From assembly GCF_048544455.1 (NCBI RefSeq), contig NC_133529.1:54679401-54743400 (forward strand): a stretch of 64,000 nucleotides of DNA, written 5' to 3'. The translations under genes were made by a program, and so were the position numbers. Positions 36,361 through 46,803 of the stretch are shown here, piece after piece. The stretch comes from Silene latifolia (taxonomy: Eukaryota; Streptophyta; Magnoliopsida; Caryophyllales; Caryophyllaceae). Under the pieces are notes generated by a model. The model saw nothing but the letters and a program-made list of their open reading frames with translations. It searched no databases and had not been told where the DNA came from. Within the stretch, counting starts at the first letter, position 1. Each line of letters starts with the position of its first letter.

Positions 36361-37190
36361 ATCTAAACCAGAAATTAACAAACTACTAACTTTAAGCATT
36401 AAGTCGACATAGAAGGAGCACCGTCTCAATAAATGATCACACAGTATACCTAAAAATATAGATTTGTTTAACACACAATATACTTAAAATAATAGGTGTT
36501 GTTTAACACACAATAAACCTAAGATAATTAGGGGATAATATCACAACTAAGAAAATAAAGACATTAAGTTAATGAGACGAAGGAGTAGGGTTTATTTTTA
36601 CTTCTTCAAAGAGGAGAAGCCGGCCCCGGTATGACGATGACGGAGGGGACGACAGAGGCAATCGGGATGGCAACGGCAGAGTCGACGACGATGGCGACGG
36701 CAACGACGACTGCAAAGACGACTGCGACGGATAATAGTAGTGGTTCTAGGGAAAATATGTGTTTGAGGGTTTAAGTGAGCGAGGAGAAGGTTTGCATATG
36801 TGTTGTTTGAATATTTGATTGAAACTAGTAAACATGGGTTAAGCGAAACCGTATTCTGTATTTTGCAATATGATCACGGCTAACTATAAACCCGTAATTG
36901 TTTTCATTATATTACATCGGTTGGTGCCTAACCGTTGTCATTTATCTTTCATTGGGTCAAGTTTTTCCCGCCAAAAAAAAAAACATCTTCCATATTTGCT
37001 AATCCGTATTAAGTTAGTACAAACTTCTTTCCTCAATTAGGCAACTGGGATAGCAAGTGGGGGAAAATGAAAATTCAAGACTAAATTATACACAACCTAA
37101 TGTAACTTCTTTCCTCAATTAGTTTCCTAAATACAACCCAATGAGCAATTAATAAACATACATTAATCAAATGACCCAAAATACACTACG
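36361..37190. other. Intergenic region of element C
   Basis: Non-coding between the TNP1-like gene and the 146-codon ORF. It includes a GACGACGGC-rich stretch at about 36630-36730, and isolated AACCGTTGT-type words at 36845-36940, far from both ends. Confidence 0.5.
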
Positions 37191-37631
37191 TCATGGACAA
37201 TATCTCTTCCCATTAATGATGGTGTAGGAGTCTATTTCAACTCTGGTCTTTTCCTCTAAATCCGACATCACTTTCGATGACCTAAACCACCATTGACGCC
37301 AAACTTTTGTTGCTTCACTCACGGTAGATGCATACCATTCGCATCTGGGTAATATATACCCCACCATCAAATCCTCAGAAGAACCAACTACGAAAGCCGA
37401 TGAATTCTCATCTGTACCTTCAAGAATTATATGTTTAGGGGGGAACTTAATGAAATGGAAAGGACATTGTTCCTTTAACCTTTCTCGTAACGCATCCATT
37501 TTCTTCTCGCTTTCAATATAGCTCGATTGACGCCGCAATTCCCTTAATCTTTTATTTTCTGCTTCTTCTGACAACTTACGATCCCTCTGCACCCATGAAC
37601 TCACAATATTAGTACCTTGGTTAACGACCAT
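37191..37631 (-). CDS. Unrecognised 146-aa ORF of element C
   Basis: An uninterrupted frame. The N-terminal third is rich in Arg/Glu/Lys and likely coiled coil (RDRKLSEEAENKRLRELRR and on). The rest has conserved-looking Trp and Cys positions (PRCEWYA, KVWRQWWFRS). I recognise no family. The neighbouring ORF 38683-38244 also has a WRDWW segment, so the two may be related. It lies in the same orientation as the other element C genes, just after a cluster of CAACGGTT repeats (37925-38095). Confidence 0.45.
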   Translation of the reverse strand: MVVNQGTNIVSSWVQRDRKLSEEAENKRLRELRRQSSYIESEKKMDALRERLKEQCPFHFIKFPPKHIILEGTDENSSAFVVGSSEDLMVGYILPRCEWYASTVSEATKVWRQWWFRSSKVMSDLEEKTRVEIDSYTIINGKRYCP

Positions 37632-37924
37632 AATTTTGGAACAAAATTAAAATTATAGAATCACCCACCAATAATGCAGTGTTGATTCAAACCCACCAAT
37701 AATGGAACGTTGATTCAATAAAAATAATCGAATCTCGTGCATTGGTCAAATCAAGAATAATGAGAAATATTAGCCACTGGCACACGGCTTAAAAAATACC
37801 GTATGGTCAAACAATTAATTATTTTTTAATATAATGAGTCGTATGGTCATATCTTACATTTATTTATTTTTTTAATATATTGAGTCGTATGGTCAAACAA
37901 TTAATAAACGGTGCACGTTGAAGT

Positions 37925-38095
37925 TAGAACGTCACGAATGACAACGGTTGTAGGTAAACCGTTGTTAATGAACAAATTTACAACGGTTGTAGTTGTAGGT
38001 TAACCGTTGTTAATGAACAAATTTGCAACGGTTGTAGGTGAACCGTGGTTGATGAACCAATTGACAACGATTGCAGGTAAACCGTTGTTGATGAG
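37925..38095. repeat. Internal cluster of CAACGGTTGTAGGT repeats in element C
   Basis: At least four units alternating ACAACGGTTGTAG with AACCGTTGTTAATGA or close variants. It is the same word found in the subterminal regions, here about 2.1 kb from the right end. Confidence 0.75.
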
Positions 38096-38243
38096 TATTA
38101 CGTAGCAGCAATCTGGATCTTGATTACTGACTGATCTATGGAGTTCAAAAAATGGAAGCAAATCAAACAAGCATAACTCAACACTTTCAAAATGATCATT
38201 TCATTTAATTTTAAACCAAATACATTACAGCATTTATCAGAAA

Positions 38244-38683
38244 TTAAAAGATGTATAATAAGCCGGAACAACCCCGGTTAAGCGTAAAAAAACGCTTCTC
38301 AACCTGCCACCAATCACGCCACTCTGCTATACCGCTAACTTCCGGGTCATTGGCTTTATATTTTGCAATAACAGATTGAATATATGCAAGGACACGACTT
38401 GCATGTGGAGATAAAGTTAGAAGAGTACAACTCAAGATATCTCTGGCTGCAGCCAAGTTGCGAGTAACAGGCCGACGAGGGTATGAAGATGATGATGATT
38501 ATGAGGCTTTGTTGACAAGCTGGACTGCTTCACGCCTCTTAATCTAATAATTCCGTTGATGTTCAAGGGATTCTTTGATTAATGGGTGTTGATGGGCGGG
38601 AAGCCCGGCGACAACCTTCCCATCATCTTCAATCGTTTGTGTAAGCCATTCTTCGTTGTTGATAAAATTAGGGTTCATTGCCA
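38244..38683 (-). pseudogene. Second small accessory ORF of element C, two stops
   Basis: From the Met at about 38683 (MAMNPNFINNEEWL) the frame runs, with two in-frame stops near 38546 and 38502, into an open stretch 38456-38244 (AARDILSCTLL...EWRDWWQVEKRFFTLNRG). TATAAATG words at about 38757-38785 lie upstream on the minus strand. No family recognised. Confidence 0.4.
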
Positions 38684-38975
38684 TGTTATTTCAAATTTGT
38701 GTAATGGGGATGGAATATTGTGATTTGATTAATGAATGTTAGTAAATGATGCTTTAACATTTATAGTCACATTTATAAGTTTTTTCAAAATCGTTGGTAA
38801 TTAAATTAATGTAAAAGTTGACTTATTAACAAATATTTTAAACCTACGTAACTTGCAATAAATAATTAGAAAATAAAATACTCTACCACGCATATATTAT
38901 TCAAGAAAAACAGATACATAACAAGAAATTAAAGATGCACGGTTTTAAAACCATTAATTAGAATAATAATAATAA

Positions 38976-39503
38976 TTAATTAACATAATCATCTTGTAAT
39001 TCCCCTGCGATTACCACAAATATTGGGAATTCAATATGTGGATTATTAAGAGGCACTTGTTCTGCCTCCCATGAATGAGGCACAGTGTCAATATAGTGCC
39101 GATATGTTCTTAATAGATTAATGTCACAAGCGGTTGCAATCCATAAATATTGCGCTTGTAACACATCATCCGTATAATAATTTTTGTTCCCAGCATCATG
39201 ATCCTCGTATCTTGCCTGTAGTTTTCTCGCTTAACGAAAAGATTCCAACTTCTTCCCAAAATCTTCAAACTCGATCATTGCGTAACCAAGAAAACCAAGA
39301 ACTTTAGTCCAAGCTGGGTGGACCTTTTTAACGTTCGTATAACCACCTTGACGAAGCATATCTCTTATCCAAGTAAAACTTCTCGAAAAAACCTTACTAT
39401 TGTCATCATATTTGTTTGGAAGGTTGTGTATAATACACGTAATAGGATGGACATAGCGCGTATTTGATTGTGATTCGGCGGGTGTAGAAGACGACGACGA
39501 CAT
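38976..39503 (-). pseudogene. XS-domain protein (SGS3/IDN2/FDM-like) carried by element C
   Basis: ATG at 39501-39503; the frame is open to a TAA at 39231-39233 and then continues in the same frame to 38976, about 175 codons in all. It follows the XS domain of plant silencing factors: RYVHPITCIIHNLP (W/HP..I..N.P), then KVHPAW, GFLGYAMIEF, YEDHDAGNKNYY (FE.hh.GKkdw in the family), and LWIATACDINLL (LYGW.ARADDYN). XS proteins bind double-stranded RNA and act in trans-acting siRNA production or RNA-directed DNA methylation. The coiled-coil and XH parts of IDN2/FDM are not seen. A TATAAATA sequence lies at about 39597-39606, roughly 95 bp upstream of the ATG. The stop at 39231 would truncate the domain unless it is a base error. 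Confidence 0.65.
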
Positions 39504-39659
39504 GGTGATCGAAGTGTAATATTTTTAATTAAATTATAGGCTTTGATTAATTGAACGTTGAATTGGTGAATATGGTTAATTGATCACATTATAAGTGATA
39601 TTTATAGGAAAATATGTATGTATGTGTTGATCTAATAATGGACGGATAGTAAATAATGG

Positions 39660-40171
39660 TCAAACAAAACAATGCATGCAACGGTTCATTATTTATCATA
39701 CATGCATCGGTTGAATATTTTACATTGAAAAAAGTATATAACGGTTATTTTTCACCGGTAAATGATAAATGACAACGGGTACAGAGGAACCCTTATATCA
39801 TAATAGCAAATGATAACGGTTACAAGAAACCCGTAGCTATAACATAACAACGGGTACCAAAAACCGTTGCTAGTGTTAATTTTAATGTGATTTTAAACGC
39901 CGTTTTCTTAAACTGGTAACGGTTGTCTAACAACCGTTGATAAGGGTGATTATATAACGAGTATATGGAAACTGTTAAACGTCTTCGATAACGGTTTGTT
40001 AAACAACCGTTGTCACATTATAATAAGAACGGTTTTCGACGGAAACCTTTATTCTTATTAGCGCGGTCTAGGTTTCCGCCAATATTTTGAAAACGGTAAT
40101 CTAAGTGTCGTTATTAAATGCATTAAACCATTGTGATACGCTCCTTATTGATGGTCCGATTTGGTGTAGTG
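39660..40171. repeat. Right terminal and subterminal repeats of element C
   Basis: ACAACGG(G/T)T and AACCGTTG words repeat from about 39675 to 40130; the end reads ATTTGGTGTAGTG. Confidence 0.75.
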
Positions 40172-41554
40172 ACGTAGTAGTCTTACCCTTGCCCCAAAAA
40201 CTCATTTGTTGTAGTCTTAAAATTCACCAAGTATCACTACTCAAGAATGCTTCAAATCTCCACAAATAAGATCCAAACAACCTTGAAAATGCCTTATTAG
40301 AACACTAGAAGCATTGAAGTGAAGCTAGAAGGCAAAAATCAAACCCGAAACACAAGATGGAGCTCACGGATTTTGGAACCTCCAAATTTTAATTAAAGTG
40401 ATGCAAATGAGTGATTTTGAGTATGTAGAAGGTTGGAAAGTTGGTTTTTATTGTGTAGAAATGGATTAGAATGATTTTTAGAGTAATTTAATGGTGATTT
40501 GGTTGGATTTGATGGACATTTGAGTGATTTTTGTGAGTTGGGGTTGAGCTTGAAGGTAGAAGATGAAGATGGTAGGTGAGATTTGAGTGTAGAGCAAAGT
40601 CATGGCTGAAATAAAGAACAAAAACGGGTTAATAGCTGAACACGGGCGGGTTGGTGATGATCTGCCCGGATTCTGAACAATTTCTGCAACTTTAGGCTGA
40701 ACCCACTCGGGTTGTATCTGACTCGCTCGGGTTGGGAGCTGAGACGCTCGGGTTATTCCTGACCCGCGCGGGTTGAGGTCTGGGATGCGTGTTTTCTTCA
40801 GAACTCACGCAGATTCTTTGGCAGGGATATTTTTCTCTTTTCTTGGCTTTCAATACGCATGGGTTGAGTTCAGGATGCACAGATTTCAAGCAATTTTGAC
40901 CCAACACCTTTTTAATGATAACAGAGATGTTCACAAGCCCAAATTCTCCATTTTCTTCATTTCCTTACAATTTCCATCTTCTCATTTTCATTAATTTCCT
41001 TCAAAAAGTTCAATCAAAATATAAGATCCCTCCCTTTCATCTATCATGCAATTTATTAAATGAATGAATGCAAAATTACACTAAATGCATATATACAAGT
41101 TAATGGTTATTGAGGAACTCCATCAAACCAAAGATTGTCAATTAATAAATTCATGCCAAAATATCAATAGCACTCAAAGCACGTTGAAGTCGGTAAAATT
41201 CTTGGGAGTGGGAGATGAATAAGCATGATAGCAACACATGATTATGCAATTGAAAAATGCCCAAGTAAAAGACCGAACAAGCATGTCAAGAATACTATGA
41301 CAAAAATCATAAGAGATGTGATGGATGGTAGGAACATAAAATGGGTAGTTGGTTGGTTATTCACTCAACTCTTCCTCCAAATAGTCAAAATCACCACATT
41401 CAATGCAAGTACTCTCATTATCATCTAAGGTGATTTCAAGGGTGTCTATTTGGGGTTCCCAAATGTCCTCATCAAATTCCTCATCCCAACAAGGTCCATT
41501 ATCAAAGGGGTTGTCGTAACAAGGCTCACCAAGCTCAACACAATTGTCTCCCTC
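40172..41554 (-). mobile_element. Element A spacer between ORFa and ORF1
   Basis: Collinear in reverse with 3785-4926. It holds the start of ORF1 (MSFWGKGK, about 40210), a leader rich in TTGGTT/GGTGATTT, and the GAGCG-core array at about 40620-40890 (ACTCGGGTTG, GACGCTCGGGTT, CCGCGCGGGTTG). The part 41160-41554 is the 3' end of ORFa after its stop. Confidence 0.7.
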
Positions 41555-42253
41555 TTAAATGTCATCCTCAAAGGGTGAGTTTTCACTCAAACTCACATCC
41601 ATCTCATTATCTCTTTGCCCATTAACATAAAATTTCATGGAAGTTGGGTTCATTGTTACATAAGAAGAGTAAGGTGACGACATCCAAGCATTGGTTTCAC
41701 AATCAAGAATGTACTCCTTATCATCACTCTCTTCATCTAGCACTCCATCTTCCCAAGGAGGGGCAAATTTGTGGGCATGGTGGGTAGGCTCAAGGTTATA
41801 GGAAGGTGTCTCATTATCACAAATCTCATTTTCATCATAGTTTTCCTCAATGAAGTTTTGAAATGTGGTTTTTATTGCTTCCATACCTTCCTTGGCACTT
41901 TCAAAGATGTCATGTACAATTTGCTTAAGATAATGGGTGGTCATGAACTCAACAAATTCCCAAAATTCCTCACAACTCATCTCACATATCCTACCACCAC
42001 TCAAGTGAAATGTCAAGTTGCGGGTTTCAAGGTTCATGCCATTATAAACAACACAACATGCTTCATAATTTGAAAGAGTAAAACCATGATGCCAAGCATG
42101 AGTCATATAATCTTCAAATATTGCAATATATTTATCAAATGACTCATTTTCATATTGCCAAAAAGTGAATGTAGGCATGTTGAGCAAATGAAATAGAACA
42201 AGTACAAGAAATAAAAACCTCAAGGAACTAAGATTCCTCAAGAAGAAGCACAA
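41555..42253 (-). pseudogene. Gag-derived ORFa of element A, truncated by a stop
   Basis: 232 codons, closely similar to the intact 360-codon copy at 3065-4147 (same ENESFDKYIAIFEDYMTHAW region, HHGF, YNGMN, GG, CEEFWEFVEFM). The TAA at 41555-41557 interrupts a frame that still reads EGDNCVELGEPCYDN and on through the acidic region. The tail after it has a further stop near 41370. Confidence 0.75.
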
Positions 42254-42294
42254 CTAAAACTAGACAAAAGAATAATTCAAATACACAACACCGT

Positions 42295-42311
42295 CCCCGA
42301 CAACGGCGCCA
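42295..42311 (-). other. Primer-binding site of element A
   Basis: Minus strand TGGCGCCGTTGTCGGGG, one mismatch to tRNA-Asp (G to A at the CCGG step), three bases inside the 5' LTR. Confidence 0.88.
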
Positions 42312-42314
42312 TTT

Positions 42315-43909
42315 TGATGGAGCGGGTCGTTGTCCGCCATCAAACATATTTATACCCAACTACTAGCATAGCAAGCAAGTCGGGGTCGATCCACGGGACG
42401 GGAGTATTCAAATTGTTCAATCTAATCGTAGTTGTGCTAAGGGTTGTCACAATTTGGGTTGAGATGAGATGTAATCTAAGCTAATCAACAAGATGAATGT
42501 AAATTAAGTAAAGCAATTAAAGAGGTTTGTAAACAATTGATTAAAAGCACTAGGGTGTCATGGGTTCATAGGGGTTTCATGGAAATAGATCATACAAACA
42601 TGTTCTCAATTAGAAGCAACCACTTATTGTTGTGATGGGATCGAGTTAGTGTATATCTTACAATCCCTAGAAAGATTTAGGTCCCGGAGCCGAGTCGTCT
42701 AGACTGTACAACACCTACAAGTCGACTTAGTCTCCTCCTATTCAACTCTATGCATGGTCTAACAAGGCTCGAGTTAGTTTATGTCTTACAAGCCTCATTG
42801 AAAAGATAAGAGATGGGTAAAAAAATGCAAGGTTACATAGTCTAGCATTTCATCAAACATAACATGTGCATAGGTTGAAATCACAACAAGCAAGCAATTT
42901 AATTATGGAGAACATATTAGATTAAGCATAGATCAATCCCCATGTTTGTTTCCCCTAATTCCCCATTAACCCTATCTAAAGGACTACTCACTCATGATCA
43001 AGTTTAGCATGCTAATAAGGTTGTCAATCATACTAACAAAGCAAAACATGATGAATAAATGATGTGATTAACAATAATTAAGCAAGAGTAAAAGAGATTA
43101 TACCTACTTGAGATGATCCAAATAATAAAACAAAGAATAATAGAAGAAAAAATGATTGATTGATGAAGAGTTGTCAATTCTCCAATAATAACCCAATAAT
43201 CTTCAATTACCCAATAATAAACTTGAACAATGATTAAGGAAAGATTAATATGTAATTTTGTGGAATGAGTGAGATTAATCTATTCTAATCTACTCCTAAT
43301 GAAGGCTTAATCTATCTAAAGAAGCTTAATCCCTTAATTATTACAAATGGAATATATATAATGGTACATCATTAGGTTAAGCAAGGATAGATTAGTAAAT
43401 AACAATGCTTAAGTGTTAAATAGAGCTTTGCAAGTCCCGAGGGACATGCACGTCCTAGCTTGCAAAGAAACGCTTCCTGTAAAACAATCCGCTCGTTCCG
43501 AGTGAAAAACGCGCATCCTGAGCCTCAATCCGAGCGGGTTGAGATTGTCCCGAGCGGGTTGTGCTGTAACTCGCTCTACTTGAGCTTGACCCGAGCGGGT
43601 TGAGCCGTTGTTTCCCTTTTTCTTACTTTTAAGCCTATGATCCTTCTATATACTCTTTATTCCTACATCCTTGGTCATCATTCTTGCCTCCTCTTCATAC
43701 TAGTCCATCCAAGATCGTCAACAAGCTTCCGAATATGCGCGAGAGACGGGAATTCCGCCTCATTATCTCCTTTCCTATAAGACATATAAAATGCAATAGA
43801 AAAGCAAAATAGAAAGGATTTGACGGATAAAATGGCCATAAAATGCAATATTAGTATGCAAAATAGGTTCAATTAAGGGACTAAATGTGCGCAATTAACA
43901 ATCACATCA
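42315..43909 (-). repeat. Element A 5' LTR
   Basis: 1595 bp. Minus TATA (ATTATATATATTCC) at about 43349-43362; GAGCG-core array 43432-43606. TSD ATATG follows at 43910-43914. Confidence 0.9.
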
Positions 43910-43914
43910 ATATG

Positions 43915-45249
43915 TGAGAAGATAATACCGTTATCTTATTTTTCTTTTGAAATTTTAACCTATAACCTATTATCAACTGTTTCTTCATCTTAAACTAACC
44001 ATTACACTAATATCTCTTTTTGGTAAAATATACTCGTAAATGTCAAATAGAGTTATAAAAGTAGAATGGAAGGAGACAAAAGGCATGCAGCAATGTTCAC
44101 TAAGAGCACACAAGACAGGGAATGGCGCACCACTTGGGAAACAAATGGGCAAAGCCGCCCCGCTTTTCTTCCTCTTTGTTTCTTTGATCTATTTCTCCAT
44201 TTAATACATTTGCCAACCCATTGTTTTGTAGTAGTTTGTATTATACTTGTATACATCTTTAACATATGGTGAGTATTGGTGACATGGTGTAGATCATATA
44301 GCCGTAAACTATACTTAATTGCATGTAGTTTGGTGGAAAGTACACAAATGGTCATCTCTTTATTTCTGACTATGCTACTTAACCATCATAATACAGTATA
44401 TGTTTTCAATCAACTTATTAAACAGTGTTCATCTATTATATGGTATCACAACCAGCGTCATTATTAAAGGTCACAAGTTAGAATCCCGACACCCTCTAAT
44501 ATCTCACGAAGTGGAATTTCAACCCATGATTTGGGGGATTCTCGGCACTAACTACTCTTCAAGCGCGATGGGTACTATTCATTCGAGTGAGAGGGCGTAA
44601 TAGGATATAAATATAATAGTTGGGTCTCAATCATCACCTTAAGGTTTTGGCTGAGAACAATAATCAAGTGTTCAAGATGGTCTAGGTATGGTGGGTCTTG
44701 GAGTAATGATAAGGGGTAGGGGCCAAGATTTAAACTATTAACTTCGTAAGTGCATATTCAAGGTTCAATTATTGAATCAAGCAAGGTCCGAAGAACATTT
44801 TACACTGAAATATGAAAACCAGGAAGGTTGGATTTCCTTGCAGCATAACTAAGGTTCTTTACTGGGTCCATGCCAGGTAAATGATCAAGCGTGGGTTTGT
44901 AAACTAATAGTGTGTCAACTACGTTCTAAAGTAAAGTTATTAAATATTAATTGAGGAGTTACAAATTTCAAATTTTTGATTCAAAGTTTTTACGATAGTT
45001 ATAACGCTTGATATAAGTCGGCTTAGAGTATTTATATAATATTTTTTAAGACAAACCCAAAAAATATAGGAAAACCTAAAGTCCTAAACAAAACCCGACG
45101 GAGTCATTCAAAGTGACAAACTTTATATATTCAAGTCATAATCAAACGGAGACGCACCAAACTATTTATGCTTAATATTTGCCAAAATTATATTCTCCAA
45201 TACAACTGAAATTCGGTTGAATTGCCCTTTCTTTAAACAATTAGTCTTG
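43915..45249. other. Flanking DNA with an old retrotransposon remnant
   Basis: No gene seen. About 44440-44660 (GGTATCACAACCAG, then GGTCTCAATCATCACCTTAAGG) resembles a decayed copia LTR and primer-site area. The rest is A/T-rich. Overlapping short ORFs at 44053-44600 on both strands show no domain. Confidence 0.4.
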
Positions 45250-45585
45250 CTTGTGACGGATAGTCCGTCACAAGCTTGCGACTGATCGAATAGTATCGTT
45301 TTATTGAAAATGGTAGAGAAGGTGGGGCAAGTTGGCTTGTATAAAAAATAGAAAACTGATTTAATTATAGAGGGGAGAGGAAGTGACACATTAATTGTTT
45401 AATATAAATAATTACTTTCCCAATGAACATTATTTACCACACAATTCAAAATTAACATATTCTAACCTCCCACTTTTTCTCTCATTTACGCCTTCTCACA
45501 TTTTCTCTCTTTTCAACCTCTTATTCTCTCTCTAAGTTCAAACAAATCCCAAAAAAACCCAGACAATAAGCAAAAAAGTGACGAC

Positions 45586-45676
45586 ATGGTGGTAAAGAAA
45601 ACACAAGCTAAAAGGCCGCCACCTAAAAAGAATACTAGACGGACAAATGCAAGCGACGATTTGGAAGGAGGTATTA
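45586..45676 (+). pseudogene. First exon of a small unidentified gene (second exon about 54637)
   Basis: ATG in a plausible context after a pyrimidine-rich leader (45470-45550). It encodes a basic stretch (KKTQAKRPPPKKNTRRTN, then ASDDLEG) up to the donor GGAG|GTATTA. A T-rich tract and TTTGCAG acceptor at 54622-54636 could be the partner; joined to it the frame ends after four codons. Element F lies in the intron. No function can be assigned; it may be a captured fragment. Confidence 0.3.
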
Positions 45677-46109
45677 TCATTTCTATTGATTTATATTTTT
45701 TCCAGTTTATGGTTTTGTTGTTTTTTATTTTATTGTTCTTGGTTTATTTGATTTCAATTTTATGGGATTTTTGGTTTTATTGTTCTTGGTATATTTGATT
45801 TCAATTTTTTGGGTTTTTTGGTCTTATTGTTCTTGGTTTTTGTTTTTTTAGAGATTGTTGTTAATTTGTTATGATCTTTAAAAAAACTATTTGCGTATTT
45901 TGTATCTATTTTATGTTTGCTTTTTAAAAACTCGGGTTTATTCTATATGTTATTTTTTTGATTTTATTGTTTCTATATTTATCTTCATCTTCATCATCCT
46001 ACATACTATGAAAACATCATATAATATAATTGTGAAATGTGAGTTTATGTGTATAATGTTACCATTTTAGTTACAATTTGTAATTGTTTTACAATACGAA
46101 TTACAATAT
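45677..46109. other. T-rich intron-like sequence
   Basis: Strongly T-rich with direct repeats of TTTGATTTCAATTTT and TTGTTCTTGGT (45730-45840). The end, 46030-46109, begins the series of GTNACCATTTTA-like words that continues after element F. Confidence 0.4.
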
Positions 46110-46114
46110 GTAAC

Positions 46115-46705
46115 TGATGGGGCATATTCTGCACCCGCTGACCAGTCAACGTATTGAGCAAGGTCAAAGATATCCACAGCAAGTCAACGGCTTAGACAGC
46201 CTAACCGACGCCACCTGTCGGCCTGTCTCTTGTGCCTCGGCGGGGACAACTAGCCGGCCGAGGCACACATCCGCGAACTCATATCCAAGACCCCTCGGCG
46301 GTGAGTCAGCAGGGCCCGCCGGCTTGCCATGGGTCCCTCGGCCGAGGGGTAGATCAGTCTTTCCACCTGCTAGCCACTTGGCCACTTGGCCACTACGTGA
46401 CAAAAGGTGAAAGTCTATAAATACTCCTCAACTCTCATTGAGGAGGAGATCCACAATTTAACCTAAGAATCACTATTCATCTGGTAATATTTTCCTTATC
46501 TCTCTACAATACATACTTCGCCAAGTAACAACAACTTCTCTCTCTAAGTTTACTGACTTGAGCGTCGGAGTGAGTTAGCTCGGCCCAAAGCCGAGCCCTC
46601 AGTTTGTTCATTGTTTCAGGAGACCGCAAGGAGGATTCAACCAAAGACGTCATTCTACAAGCACGGGTGGTAACAAATAACTGCTCTGGAATTACACCCG
46701 GAACA
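46115..46705 (+). repeat. Element F 5' LTR
   Basis: 591 bp, TGATGGGGCATATT to CCCGGAACA. TATAAATA at 46416-46423. Differences from the 3' LTR are concentrated in the first 230 bp, many of them single-base insertions or deletions. Confidence 0.93.
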
Positions 46706-46803
46706 ATTGGCGCCGTCTGTGGGGAAAGATACTAGAAGCTAATCACATTCATTCCCAAACAAAAAAAAAAACAAAACAAAAACCCACCCAAAAAGCTAAG
46801 AAG

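Larger units (their letters stand above)
32130..40171 (-). mobile_element. Element C: CACTA-type transposon with accessory genes
   Basis: The ends are inverted: CACTACGCCAAAT at 32130 and, on the other strand, CACTACACCAAAT ending at 40171. Near both ends (32150-32560; 39680-40130) ACAACGGTT / AACCGTTGT words repeat in both orientations, as subterminal transposase-binding repeats do in CACTA elements. Four transcription units, all minus, are visible (39503-38976, 38683-38244, 37631-37191, 36360-32856). I find no TNPD (DDE) transposase. The immediate 3-bp flanks (ATA, ACG) do not match; TAGTAGT occurs three bases outside... on the left it precedes ATA and on the right it follows ACG. It sits in element A ORF1. 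Confidence 0.8.
6572..43909 (-). mobile_element. Element A: non-autonomous Athila-like LTR retrotransposon, split by B and C
   Basis: The 3' LTR is 6572-8165 and the 5' LTR 42315-43909, both on the minus strand. The 5-bp TSD ATATG is found at 6567-6571 and 43910-43914. Primer-binding site 42295-42311 and the polypurine tract (reverse of CATCCCCAAACC at 8168-8179) are in place. Removing B (11625-31460 plus one TSD) and C (32130-40171) leaves an element of about 9.5 kb. In transcription order it holds the gag-derived ORFa (41555-42253), a spacer with a motif array, a broken Athila ORF1 (32129-31466 and 11619-10808), and a long 3' non-coding region. I see no protease, reverse transcriptase, RNase H or integrase, so it would need an autonomous relative. 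Confidence 0.9.

Noticed and set aside
44053..44600. Cluster of short ORFs on both strands
   Set aside because: No domains, overlapping opposite frames, and resemblance of the area to a decayed LTR.
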